Positions 57,401 to 64,000 of a stretch of DNA of 64,000 bases are shown here, one piece after another. The stretch lies in contig JABGOU010000011.1 of NCBI GenBank assembly GCA_018645325.1, positions 25,353-89,352 on the forward strand, read 5' to 3'. Source of the stretch: Desulfobacula sp. (GTDB lineage Bacteria; Desulfobacterota; Desulfobacteria; Desulfobacterales; Desulfobacteraceae). The notes under the pieces were generated by a model. The model was given only the letters and a program-made list of their open reading frames with translations. It was not told where the DNA came from and did not search any database. The position numbers and the translations under genes were made by a program. The first letter of the stretch is position 1. The number at the start of each line of letters is the position of its first letter.

Positions 57401-57416
57401 TGGCATGATAAATGCT
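57401..57416 (+). promoter_or_regulatory. Sigma-54 promoter of the DksA-like/PAS genes
   Basis: TGGCATGATAAATGCT: GG and GC 10 bases apart, close to TGGCAC-N5-TTGC. It lies 37 bases before the DksA-like start codon, leaving a short leader with GGAGG. Confidence 0.75.
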
Positions 57417-57453
57417 TATTATTCAGTAAAAATCAAACCGGAGGTATCATAAG

Positions 57454-57813
57454 ATGAATCAAAACCAAACTGAATATTTCAAAGAATTATTAAAAAAACG
57501 ATTAGAAGAGCTTCTACAACAATCAGGTATTCTTTTAACGGAACTTGTTAACCGAAATAGTAAAGAAATTGAATATTTGGATTGTGCTTCATTCGACTTT
57601 GATCAAAATATGAAGATAAGAATCAAATCCAGAGAAAGCCGTCTGATAAAAAAAATCCAGGCAGCGTTGGATAGATTAGAGAATAATATCTATGGGATTT
57701 GTGAATCCTGTGGCGAAAATATCTCTTTAAGAAGATTAGAAGCAAGACCGGTAACCACCAAATGCATTTATTGTAAGACAGAAGAGGAAAAAATGGAATT
57801 GCTGGTAGGTTAA
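57454..57813 (+). CDS. DksA/TraR-type zinc finger protein
   Basis: A 119-aa protein: N-terminal charged coiled-coil (about 1-75) and a C-terminal CESC...CIYC zinc finger (about residues 84-108) containing YGICESCGENI and ARPVTTKCIYC. DksA-family proteins enter the RNA polymerase secondary channel and tune transcription. The acidic coiled-coil tip is DCASFDFD in place of the usual DPADRA. A strong CCGGAGG ribosome-binding site precedes it. A sigma-54 promoter is positioned upstream. Confidence 0.87.
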   Translation: MNQNQTEYFKELLKKRLEELLQQSGILLTELVNRNSKEIEYLDCASFDFDQNMKIRIKSRESRLIKKIQAALDRLENNIYGICESCGENISLRRLEARPVTTKCIYCKTEEEKMELLVG

Positions 57814-57836
57814 CCGCTGTCCCAATATAGTGAAAA

Positions 57837-58520
57837 ATGGACCATACAAATCCCCATAAGAATATATTTGCACCGCTCCAGGATATGGAAAATCCGCCAG
57901 GATTAACCGATCAAGAAGCTATCAATTCGCTCAGTATTGTTATCGATGCAGTTAACTCAAGTATTAACGGCCTGATTGTTACTGATTTATCCGGTATTAT
58001 CCGGTATGCCAATCCTGCTTTCTGCAGAATATTCGAATACACTTCAGATGAAGTAGTTGGAAAGAATGCTACAATACTTTTTTCAACCAAAGAAATTCGA
58101 ACAATTTCTGATGTGATTGAAATAATTAATATTAGCACAGAGGAATCACACGAATTTATAGTTGAACGTAAAAATGGTGAAAAAATATTTGTAGAAATTT
58201 CAGCAGCCTCAGTAACCTCCGTGGCTGGGGATATTGTTGGCAGAATGGCGTCTTTTATCGATATTACAAAACGCAAAGAGATTGAAAACGACAGGGAGCA
58301 ATTGATCATAAAGTTGCAGCATGCACTTGATACAATTAAAGTACTCAGAGGAATAATTCCCATTTGCGCCTCATGTAAGAAAATCCGCGATGATAAAGGG
58401 TTTTGGAATCATTTGGAATCCTACATCAAAGATAATTCAGAGGCTGTTTTCAGTCATGGAATATGCCCGGAATGCTCTGAAAAATTATATTCAGGCTATT
58501 CTAAGCATAAACGGCACTGA
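57837..58520 (+). CDS. PAS-domain protein with Cys-rich C-terminal motif
   Basis: A 227-aa protein. A PAS domain (about 35-150) contains GLIVTDLSGIIRYANPAFCRIFEYTSDEVVGKN and a PAC-like end (GRMASFIDITKRKE). After a short helix comes PICASCKKIRDDKGFWNHLESYI with FSHGICPECSEKLY, a tail with four cysteines seen in many deltaproteobacterial PAS proteins and presumed to bind metal. There is no kinase or output domain, so it may be a sensor adaptor. It is 23 bases after the DksA-like gene. Confidence 0.85.
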   Translation: MDHTNPHKNIFAPLQDMENPPGLTDQEAINSLSIVIDAVNSSINGLIVTDLSGIIRYANPAFCRIFEYTSDEVVGKNATILFSTKEIRTISDVIEIINISTEESHEFIVERKNGEKIFVEISAASVTSVAGDIVGRMASFIDITKRKEIENDREQLIIKLQHALDTIKVLRGIIPICASCKKIRDDKGFWNHLESYIKDNSEAVFSHGICPECSEKLYSGYSKHKRH

Positions 58521-58886
58521 CTGAAAGTAAACTTGAGTATGCAAAATAAAATTAATATAATGCTTAAGCTTTGAGCAGTATCAATCCCAATTTTTTCATA
58601 ATCATCGGGTCATAAGCACCCTGTCAATTATAACACACTGAATTTATAATATATTTTAAGAATCAATTTTCCCAGGAAAACACGCTGAAATATTTTTTTT
58701 CCATTCTATTGACAATACTTTTTTCGTAACTAAATTCGGGGAAAATGAAGCAGATTTGTGAAGCTAATGGCAAGGGGATTAAGCCGATTATCTTCTCAAA
58801 ATTAATTCCTGAACTTACTCAAGATGATTTGTTTCACCAATCCAATTCATTATTCACTAATATAATTTTTTACAGGAGGAAGGATC
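58521..58886 (+). other. 366-base region upstream of the Hsp20 genes
   Basis: No gene. It contains a sigma-70-like promoter (58709-58736) and a strong ribosome-binding site CAGGAGGAAGGATC directly before the first Hsp20 ATG. I saw no convincing sigma-32 or inverted-repeat heat-shock operator. Confidence 0.5.
58709..58736 (+). promoter_or_regulatory. Probable Hsp20 promoter
   Basis: TTGACA (58709-58714), 16-base spacer, TAAATT (58731-58736). It would leave a ~145-base leader before the Hsp20 gene. Confidence 0.45.
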
Positions 58887-59327
58887 ATGTTTACAAAGAT
58901 GAATGACATTGAAAGATTATTTGGAACTATGGATCTTCTTCGAAAAAAATTGGAAAAAAGTAATCCTGAATTTAGCATACCATTCGGATACAATTGGACA
59001 ATCGAAGAAAGTATTCCAAGAACCAATATCCATGAAAATGGCGACAACTTTGAGGTACGAGCAGAGGTTCCCGGTATCAGCAAAGAAGATCTGAAAGTAA
59101 AAGTTCAGGGTAACTATCTTGAAATCAGTGGATTACGCAAACCTGATGAGTTTGAAGGATTTAAAAAACATAAAACCGAAAGGAACTCAAAGTCTTTCTC
59201 AAGAAGTTTCACACTGCCAGCAGAAGTTGATACCGGTGAGGTTAAAGCCACTTTGAAAAATGGAATACTTTTCCTTACTCTACCGAAATCTGAGGCTGCA
59301 AAACCCAAGAGGGTTGTCATAAGCTGA
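58887..59327 (+). CDS. Hsp20 small heat-shock protein
   Basis: A 146-aa protein with an alpha-crystallin domain (about 45-140): IHENGDNFEVRAEVPGISKEDLKVKVQGNYLEISG and KSFSRSFTLPAEVDTGEVKATLKNGILFLTLPK. This class binds unfolding proteins without ATP. The N-terminal arm is short (about 40 residues). The C-terminal I-x-I motif used for oligomerisation is not evident (ends in PKRVVIS). The next gene, 47 bases on, is a second Hsp20. Confidence 0.93.
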   Translation: MFTKMNDIERLFGTMDLLRKKLEKSNPEFSIPFGYNWTIEESIPRTNIHENGDNFEVRAEVPGISKEDLKVKVQGNYLEISGLRKPDEFEGFKKHKTERNSKSFSRSFTLPAEVDTGEVKATLKNGILFLTLPKSEAAKPKRVVIS

Positions 59328-59374
59328 TTACATTGGAAAAGAAAAATAAAAGACTATTTACAAGGAGGTTTGCC

Positions 59375-59761
59375 ATGGAAAATAAGACTGATATTGCAAG
59401 AACTGCAAAAAATACCATTGAAGCAAGCAAAAATTATTATGAAGTGACCCCTGCGGTTGACACTTATGAGAGTAAGGATGAAATAATGCTCCGGATAGAT
59501 ATGCCTGGTATTGAGAAAAAAGATCTTACTATCAATATAGATAATGGAGTATTATCTATCTCTGGCCTGCGCAAACTCGTAATAATGGGTACAAGTCTAA
59601 TGGAAGAATTTGGTGATGTTGAGTACAAAAGAAGCTTCTCAATTCCACAAACAATCAATGTTGAACGGGTTGAAGCTGAACTTAAAGACGGTGTTTTGAA
59701 TCTTCATCTTCCAAAATCAGAGGCAGCTAAACCAAGGCTGATTGAAATAAAGACTGCTTAA
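59375..59761 (+). CDS. Hsp20 small heat-shock protein
   Basis: A 128-aa paralogue with AVDTYESKDEIMLRIDMPGIEKKDL, then the ISGLRK segment and SFSIPQTINVERVEAELKDGVLNLHLPKSEAAKP. I start at ATG 59375 because AAGGAGG lies directly before it; a TTG 42 bases upstream is preceded by no such site. The two Hsp20 proteins share the LPKSEAAKP end, indicating an old tandem duplication. They are probably co-transcribed. Confidence 0.92.
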   Translation: MENKTDIARTAKNTIEASKNYYEVTPAVDTYESKDEIMLRIDMPGIEKKDLTINIDNGVLSISGLRKLVIMGTSLMEEFGDVEYKRSFSIPQTINVERVEAELKDGVLNLHLPKSEAAKPRLIEIKTA

Positions 59762-59818
59762 ATTTTTAAGATCTTCATTAATAAATCAACCCTTTTATTA
59801 ACAGCTAAATAAGTATTC

Positions 59819-59843
59819 CGGGGAGTCGAATACAGACTCCCCG
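59819..59843 (+). terminator. Terminator-like hairpin after Hsp20
   Basis: Perfect 9-bp GC-rich stem CGGGGAGTC/GACTCCCCG with a 7-base loop, 58 bases after the stop; no T run follows. Confidence 0.55.
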
Positions 59844-59848
59844 CTTAG

Positions 59849-60005
59849 GGTCCACCCAAAAATAACTTTACATTTTTGAAGCCGATTCATTCCTGTCCGG
59901 CAGCGTTGTGAAAACACGACATATACTTGATATGCCTTAGTTTCCAGGCCTTGCCGGACAGGCGACTCAACTTAAAAAAACTGGTAATTAATTTTTGAGT
60001 GGACC
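59849..60005 (+). repeat. Palindromic MITE-like element
   Basis: 157 bp with inverted ends GGTCCACCCAAAAATAACTT and, read backward from the other side, GGTCCACTCAAAAATTAATT. An inner inverted repeat CCTGTCCGGCA/TGCCGGACAGG lies at 59892-59902 and 59952-59962. There is no coding capacity and no clear target duplication. It is the only copy in this window and differs from the 135-bp family. Confidence 0.55.
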
Positions 60006-60347
60006 TTTAAAGGGTGGAGTTGAATTTTTGTATATTGGAAAGGATACACCCTGAGTAAAAAAATGATCAAATTAAAACGCAAGAAAAATATACTGATTCT
60101 TGATATGGGCCAAGTGTCATTTTAAAAAATTGATTTTACTCGTCACCCATGATAATATCATTATACAGAAGTAAATTGGATCAAATCATTAACATTTTTT
60201 GCAATATTCGTCCCTTTGATGTAATCTTTTTTTAAAAAATTTTTACAGATACAATTTAAATTACTGAGTATTGGGGTAGTCAATTTTTATGCAATTTATA
60301 ATTGAGTGTATTAACAATAATCATAAGACAATCAATTAGGATCTATT

Positions 60348-61073
60348 TTGAAATCTCTCAATATCGCCACTGTTTTATTTTTTATTTTATCATCAAGTTC
60401 AATAGCCCAAACCACACTCACATTTACAACGGCTGACGACCAAAACCACAACCGTGCTAAAGCTATGAATGCTGTACTATCTGAATGCTTTAACCGTATG
60501 AATATAAGAATCAACATTTTTCCCATGCCTTCAAAAAGATCACTTATAAATGCTGATAATGGCACAGAAGACGGTAATTTTGTGCGAACAGAGGGTATTA
60601 CACTTGCGTATCCGAATTTGATACAAGTGCCGGAAAGAATCTCTGTAAACCAGATCGTGGCTTTTTCAAAAAATGAAATAATACAAATTGATGGATGGAA
60701 AAGCCTTTTAAAATACCATGTAGTATATGTCAATGGTTGGAAGAATTGCGAACGTGAACTGAAAAATTCGATGGCGACAACCATTGTTAAAAATGAAAAT
60801 CTTCTTTTTACACTTCTTGAGAAAAATAGAGCAGATGTCGGTATTTTTGGAAAAAGTACAGGAGAACAAATTTTAAAGAAACTGGGATATTTCAGCATCA
60901 AGGCATTAGAGCCGCCAATTGTTACAAGTGATTTATTTTTGTACGTTCATAAACAACACGGTAAACTAATCCCTGAAATTGTAAAAACGCTTAAATTGAT
61001 GAAAAAAGATGGCACCTATCAAAACTTGATCAATCAGTACGCTTTCGAAACAAAACCCGGCGGAAAAATATGA
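60348..61073 (+). CDS. Periplasmic solute-binding-like protein
   Basis: A 241-aa secreted protein with a signal peptide (start KSLNIATVLFFILSSSSIAQ). It has the type II binding-protein (SBP_bac_3) layout: early TFTTADDQNHNRA, the GNFVRTEGI segment and a C-terminal LIPEIVKTLKLMKKDGTYQNLINQY motif. No transport genes are nearby. The start is TTG, with TAGGATC before it. It overlaps the downstream kinase by 4 bases (ATGATG), so it may feed ligand information to it. Confidence 0.8.
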   Translation: MKSLNIATVLFFILSSSSIAQTTLTFTTADDQNHNRAKAMNAVLSECFNRMNIRINIFPMPSKRSLINADNGTEDGNFVRTEGITLAYPNLIQVPERISVNQIVAFSKNEIIQIDGWKSLLKYHVVYVNGWKNCERELKNSMATTIVKNENLLFTLLEKNRADVGIFGKSTGEQILKKLGYFSIKALEPPIVTSDLFLYVHKQHGKLIPEIVKTLKLMKKDGTYQNLINQYAFETKPGGKI

Positions 61074-63361
61074 TGATAAAAAATGATTTTTCAAGAAAAG
61101 CATCGATTTTCCAGTGGGGGATTGCCCAAAAAATTATTTTATGTGTTTTGATATTCAGTTCTGTGGTCACTGTTTTTTTAATATCTATACAATTATATAT
61201 TAGCTATAGAGGCGAGATTGATTCAATTAATCAAAGTATTCGTCTGGTTGAAGAAAGTTACTTGGAAAGCATTAAAAATAGCCTGTGGGTATCTGATACA
61301 GAACTTTTGCAAACCCAACTTAAGGGTATGATGAAATTGAGTGATATGCAATATATTGATGTGACTCATAATGATGAGATCCTGGCTAAAGCAGGCATAC
61401 TAAAAGACACAAAAGTGATAATGAAAAAATTTGACTTACCCTATATATACAGGGACAAAACGATTCCACTTGGGACGTTAAGGGTTATCTATACTTTGGA
61501 AAATATTTATGATCGTCTGGCCAAGGATGCATTGGGTATAATTATTTTTCAAAGTATCATCATATTTCTGGTTTCCGGTTTTATCTTTTTGATCTTTTAT
61601 TTATTGGTGGTCCGATATCTTTATGCGTTGGTAGATTATACCAGGTCTCTAAAGGTAGATACATTGAGAACACCTTTTATTCTTAAGCAGAGTCGAATTC
61701 AATGGGGAAAGGATGAACTGGATGCGCTGGCAAATACAATAAACGAAATGCGGATAAATTTGAATGATTCCTATTCTCAACTTAAGGAAGAAATTGTTGA
61801 CAGGAAGCAAACCCAGGAAGCTTTGCGGGAGAGTGAAGCTCACCTGCTGGCATTGATAGATTCACTGCCCGATCTTGTATGGTTAAAAGATTCTAATGGA
61901 ATTTATCTAGGCTGCAATTCTAAATTTGAACGGTTCTTTGGTGCAAAAAAGGATGATATCATAGGAAAAACTGATTATGACTTTGTAGATGAAAAATTAG
62001 CAGATTTTTTCCGAAAAAATGATGAAATTGCAATGGCAGCAGGCAAACCCAGCATTAATGAAGAAAAGATCACTTATGCCGATGACGGTCATACTGAGTT
62101 CCTGGAAACAATAAAGTGCCCAATGTATAATTATAAAGGAAAGCTTATCGGTATATTGGGTGTTGGCCGAGACATTACCGAACGTAAGAAGGAAGAAGAA
62201 GAGAAGGCTAAGCTGAAAACCGAACTTCAACACGCACAAAAAATGGAATCCATTGGAATACTTGCCGGAGGCATCGCCCATGACTTTAATAATATCATGG
62301 CTATTATTCTTGGAAACACGGAGCTGGCTTTAGAGGATGTCCCAAAATCGAACCCGGCGTATTCCAATCTTGAAGAAATAAAGACAGCCAGCCGCAGGGC
62401 AAAAAATATTGTAAGGCAGCTTCTCAGCTACAGCCGCGTAGTTGAACAGGAAATGCAATCTATAAAAATCGGCCCGGTTATTAAGGATGGTCTCAAGTTT
62501 TTGAGATCAACGATTCCAAGCACTATTGATATTGAGCAGAATATTCAACTCACGGATGAAACTATTCTTGCTGACCCGACCCAGATCAACCAAATCCTCA
62601 TGAACCTTTGCATTAATGCTTCCCAGGCCATGGAACAAACGGGCGGAGACCTTAACGTCGCAGTGGAAAAGCTAGTTTTGGACAACAATTCAGCCAGAAA
62701 TTATCCTGGTTTGAAAAGCGGAGATCATGTCAGGATAATAATAAGTGATACAGGTCCTGGAATAGATCCTGAAATAATTGATCAAATTTTTGATCCCTAT
62801 TTTACAACCAAGGAAATAGGCAAAGGTTCAGGCATGGGGCTGGCCGTGGTGCACGGCATTGTCAAGAGCCATAGCGGGGCAATTGCCGTTGAAAGCAGCC
62901 CTGGCAAAGGCACTAAATTCATCACACTTTTTCCTTTAACAACAAAAAAACCAATGGTTGAAACAAAAACAGGCAAGGATATCCCCGGGGGAAATGAAAC
63001 CATATTATTTGTGGATGATGAAAAATCCATTGTAAAAATGCTGCAAAGAATGTTTGAACGACTGGGATACAAAGTTCAAACCGCCACAACACCTGAAGAA
63101 GCTTTGGAACGATTCAGATCAAACCCTGATCATTTTGATCTTGTCATAACCGACATGACAATGCCCAAGATGACGGGTGTTAAATTATCCGAAAAATTGA
63201 TGGACATAAGAAAAGATATTCCCATCATCGTCTGCACCGGTCACAGTGCCCTTGTTGATGAAGAAAAGGCAAAAGAACTGGGTTTGGCAGCCTATATCAT
63301 AAAACCAATCGACATGCAGGAAACGGCACAGATTATTCGAAAAATACTGGATAAAAAATAA
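61070..63361 (+). CDS. Hybrid sensor histidine kinase with PAS and receiver domains
   Basis: A 763-aa inner-membrane kinase. Membrane helices at about 15-42 and 160-185 enclose a periplasmic sensor region. A coiled segment follows, then PAS (about 255-370), HisKA with GGIAHDFNNIM (His about 404), and HATPase with INQILMNLCINASQA, DTGPGIDPE and GMGLAVVHGIV. A C-terminal receiver domain has VDDEKS and the acceptor Asp in LVITDMTMPKM (about 694). The upstream binding protein may be its sensor partner. No separate response regulator is adjacent. Confidence 0.93.
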   Translation: MMIKNDFSRKASIFQWGIAQKIILCVLIFSSVVTVFLISIQLYISYRGEIDSINQSIRLVEESYLESIKNSLWVSDTELLQTQLKGMMKLSDMQYIDVTHNDEILAKAGILKDTKVIMKKFDLPYIYRDKTIPLGTLRVIYTLENIYDRLAKDALGIIIFQSIIIFLVSGFIFLIFYLLVVRYLYALVDYTRSLKVDTLRTPFILKQSRIQWGKDELDALANTINEMRINLNDSYSQLKEEIVDRKQTQEALRESEAHLLALIDSLPDLVWLKDSNGIYLGCNSKFERFFGAKKDDIIGKTDYDFVDEKLADFFRKNDEIAMAAGKPSINEEKITYADDGHTEFLETIKCPMYNYKGKLIGILGVGRDITERKKEEEEKAKLKTELQHAQKMESIGILAGGIAHDFNNIMAIILGNTELALEDVPKSNPAYSNLEEIKTASRRAKNIVRQLLSYSRVVEQEMQSIKIGPVIKDGLKFLRSTIPSTIDIEQNIQLTDETILADPTQINQILMNLCINASQAMEQTGGDLNVAVEKLVLDNNSARNYPGLKSGDHVRIIISDTGPGIDPEIIDQIFDPYFTTKEIGKGSGMGLAVVHGIVKSHSGAIAVESSPGKGTKFITLFPLTTKKPMVETKTGKDIPGGNETILFVDDEKSIVKMLQRMFERLGYKVQTATTPEEALERFRSNPDHFDLVITDMTMPKMTGVKLSEKLMDIRKDIPIIVCTGHSALVDEEKAKELGLAAYIIKPIDMQETAQIIRKILDKK

Positions 63362-63426
63362 AATCAAGTTCAAGGAGAATGGTTATAGAAAACTGTATAA
63401 CCATTATTGTTGTTTAGACAAGGATC

Positions 63427-63455
63427 TCTCAAATAGTTCGTTGGTCTATTTGAGA
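63427..63455 (+). terminator. Hairpin downstream of the histidine kinase
   Basis: A 10-bp stem TCTCAAATAG/CTATTTGAGA with a 9-base loop, 65 bases after the stop; no T run follows. Confidence 0.35.
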
Positions 63456-63536
63456 TAATCTCTATTCCGGAATGGTTTTGACAAATGATCGAAAAGCTGA
63501 AAAACAACCCCAATCCACCATCAAAAAAATAAAAAA

Positions 63537-64000
63537 CCTCGTTGCGCTTGATGGCTCAAGCAGATAGTATATTTGTGCAACCAAAAATCTATCATCAACG
63601 AGGTGAAATACATTATGTCACAAGGCGTATTACCATTCAAGTATGAAGAAGAAAAAACTCAAAGCGGCATGACAGCACTAGCAGGGTTGCCGGTTTATCT
63701 CGACCTGGCCAAGGTCATCGGGTTATCCAAGTCCATCCAAAAGCATTTAAAGGTAAGAGAAAATTCTCAGGGTTGGACTGATTCCCAGATGGTAATGTCC
63801 TTAATACTGCTCAATCTTGCCGGTGGTGATTGCGTTGACGATCTAAAATTACTGGAAGCGGATGATGGATTTTGTAAAATACTGCGTAAATCTGAAATGC
63901 ACGGTCTGAAACGTAAGGTGTGCAGAGCGTTGGAAAGAAGGTGGCGTAAAGAGAAAAAGCGCACCGTCCCCTCACCATCAGCGGCATTCAGATATTTATC
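63537..64000 (+). mobile_element. IS1380-type insertion sequence, 5' part
   Basis: The region from the hairpin CCTCGTTG (63537-63544)/CAACGAGG (63596-63603) to the window end looks like the left part of an insertion sequence. The transposase frame begins at 63615 and continues beyond the window. The exact outer end and any terminal repeat cannot be set because the other end is not visible. Confidence 0.55.
63615..64000 (+). CDS. IS1380-family transposase (N-terminal part)
   Basis: 128 residues, open to the window end. It starts MSQGVLPFKYEEEKTQSGMT, with LAGLPVYLDLAKVIGLSKSI, GWTDSQMVMSLILLNLAGGDCVDDLKLLEADDGFC and then a lysine/arginine-rich stretch; this is the N-terminal pattern of IS1380-group DDE transposases. 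The catalytic residues lie beyond the window. An upstream hairpin covers the region before the ATG. Confidence 0.8.
   Translation, partial: MSQGVLPFKYEEEKTQSGMTALAGLPVYLDLAKVIGLSKSIQKHLKVRENSQGWTDSQMVMSLILLNLAGGDCVDDLKLLEADDGFCKILRKSEMHGLKRKVCRALERRWRKEKKRTVPSPSAAFRYL

Larger units (their letters stand above)
56856..57453 (+). other. 598-base intergenic region with two sigma-54-like sites
   Basis: No gene is seen; AT-rich. It carries a weak sigma-54-like site on the minus strand (56960-56975) toward the acyltransferase-like gene and a good one on the plus strand (57401-57416) toward the DksA-like gene. TTACC-N11-GGTAA (57154-57174) is a weak palindrome that might bind an activator. Confidence 0.55.
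59762..60347 (+). other. 586-base region with terminator hairpin and palindromic element
   Basis: It contains a hairpin after the Hsp20 pair (59819-59843), a 157-base element with inverted ends (59849-60005) and then AT-rich sequence without a supported gene. A ribosome-binding site TTAGGA precedes the binding-protein start. Confidence 0.5.

Noticed and set aside
60062-60124. A 20-codon frame starting at an ATG in the intergenic region
   Set aside because: It is too short, has no ribosome-binding site, and no motif.

Overview
The window is about 64 kb of AT-rich bacterial chromosome. The gene content points to an anaerobic Gram-negative bacterium, most likely a sulfate-reducing deltaproteobacterium of the Desulfobacterales (Desulfobacula/Desulfobacter type). 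Supporting signs are a PurS-fused PurL, Kdo and lipid A genes, SelB together with a UGA-containing HesB-like selenoprotein, sigma-54 promoters with an enhancer-binding regulator, and a PAS protein with a cysteine-rich tail. The taxonomic call is inference from protein recognition, not a search result.

Layout. 1-11.7 kb (minus strand) is conserved housekeeping: coaE, rho, rpmE, prfA, prmC, then rpsB-tsf-pyrH-frr-uppS-cdsA-dxr-rseP and the 5' end of purL. 11.9-17.0 kb holds ndk, larE, tRNA-Gln, a hicAB toxin-antitoxin pair, and a LysA-like decarboxylase coupled to a homoserine-kinase-like gene. 17.4-23.0 kb holds an MscS-type channel, an unknown protein, a RimK-like ATP-grasp protein, galE, the selenoprotein and thiamine pyrophosphokinase. 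23.1-36.8 kb is a lipopolysaccharide region: lptF, lptG, waaA, lpxK, an lpxL-type acyltransferase, two heptosyltransferases and two GT2 enzymes on the plus strand. Facing it are a GT4 enzyme, kdsB, kdnB and kdnA on the minus strand, so the inner core probably carries the 8-amino sugar Kdo8N. 37-47 kb is mixed: two transporters, a radical SAM protein, hemW, selB, tRNA-His, a cyclophilin-FKBP fusion and mtgA.

The most unusual part is 47.5-56.9 kb. A tightly coupled minus-strand operon encodes a 53-aa basic protein, a pyruvoyl-type decarboxylase of the SpeD/SpeH family, a FemAB/GNAT-type acyltransferase, an ATP-grasp ligase, a PLP fold-III decarboxylase and a 56-aa Zn-ribbon protein with an acidic tail. 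It is preceded by a good sigma-54 promoter and lies divergent to a sigma-54 activator whose receiver-like domain lacks the phospho-acceptor aspartate. An amidohydrolase, a C39-like papain-fold protein and a polytopic acyltransferase-like protein lie next to it. I do not recognise this combination; it looks like an uncharacterised small-molecule or carrier-protein-based biosynthetic system.

57.4-64 kb has a sigma-54-preceded DksA-like/PAS pair, two Hsp20 genes, a periplasmic binding protein coupled to a hybrid histidine kinase, and the start of an IS1380-type transposase cut by the window edge. Three dispersed ~135-bp elements with GTAA-type ends and ~8-bp target duplications form a MITE family, probably mobilised by an IS66-type transposase.
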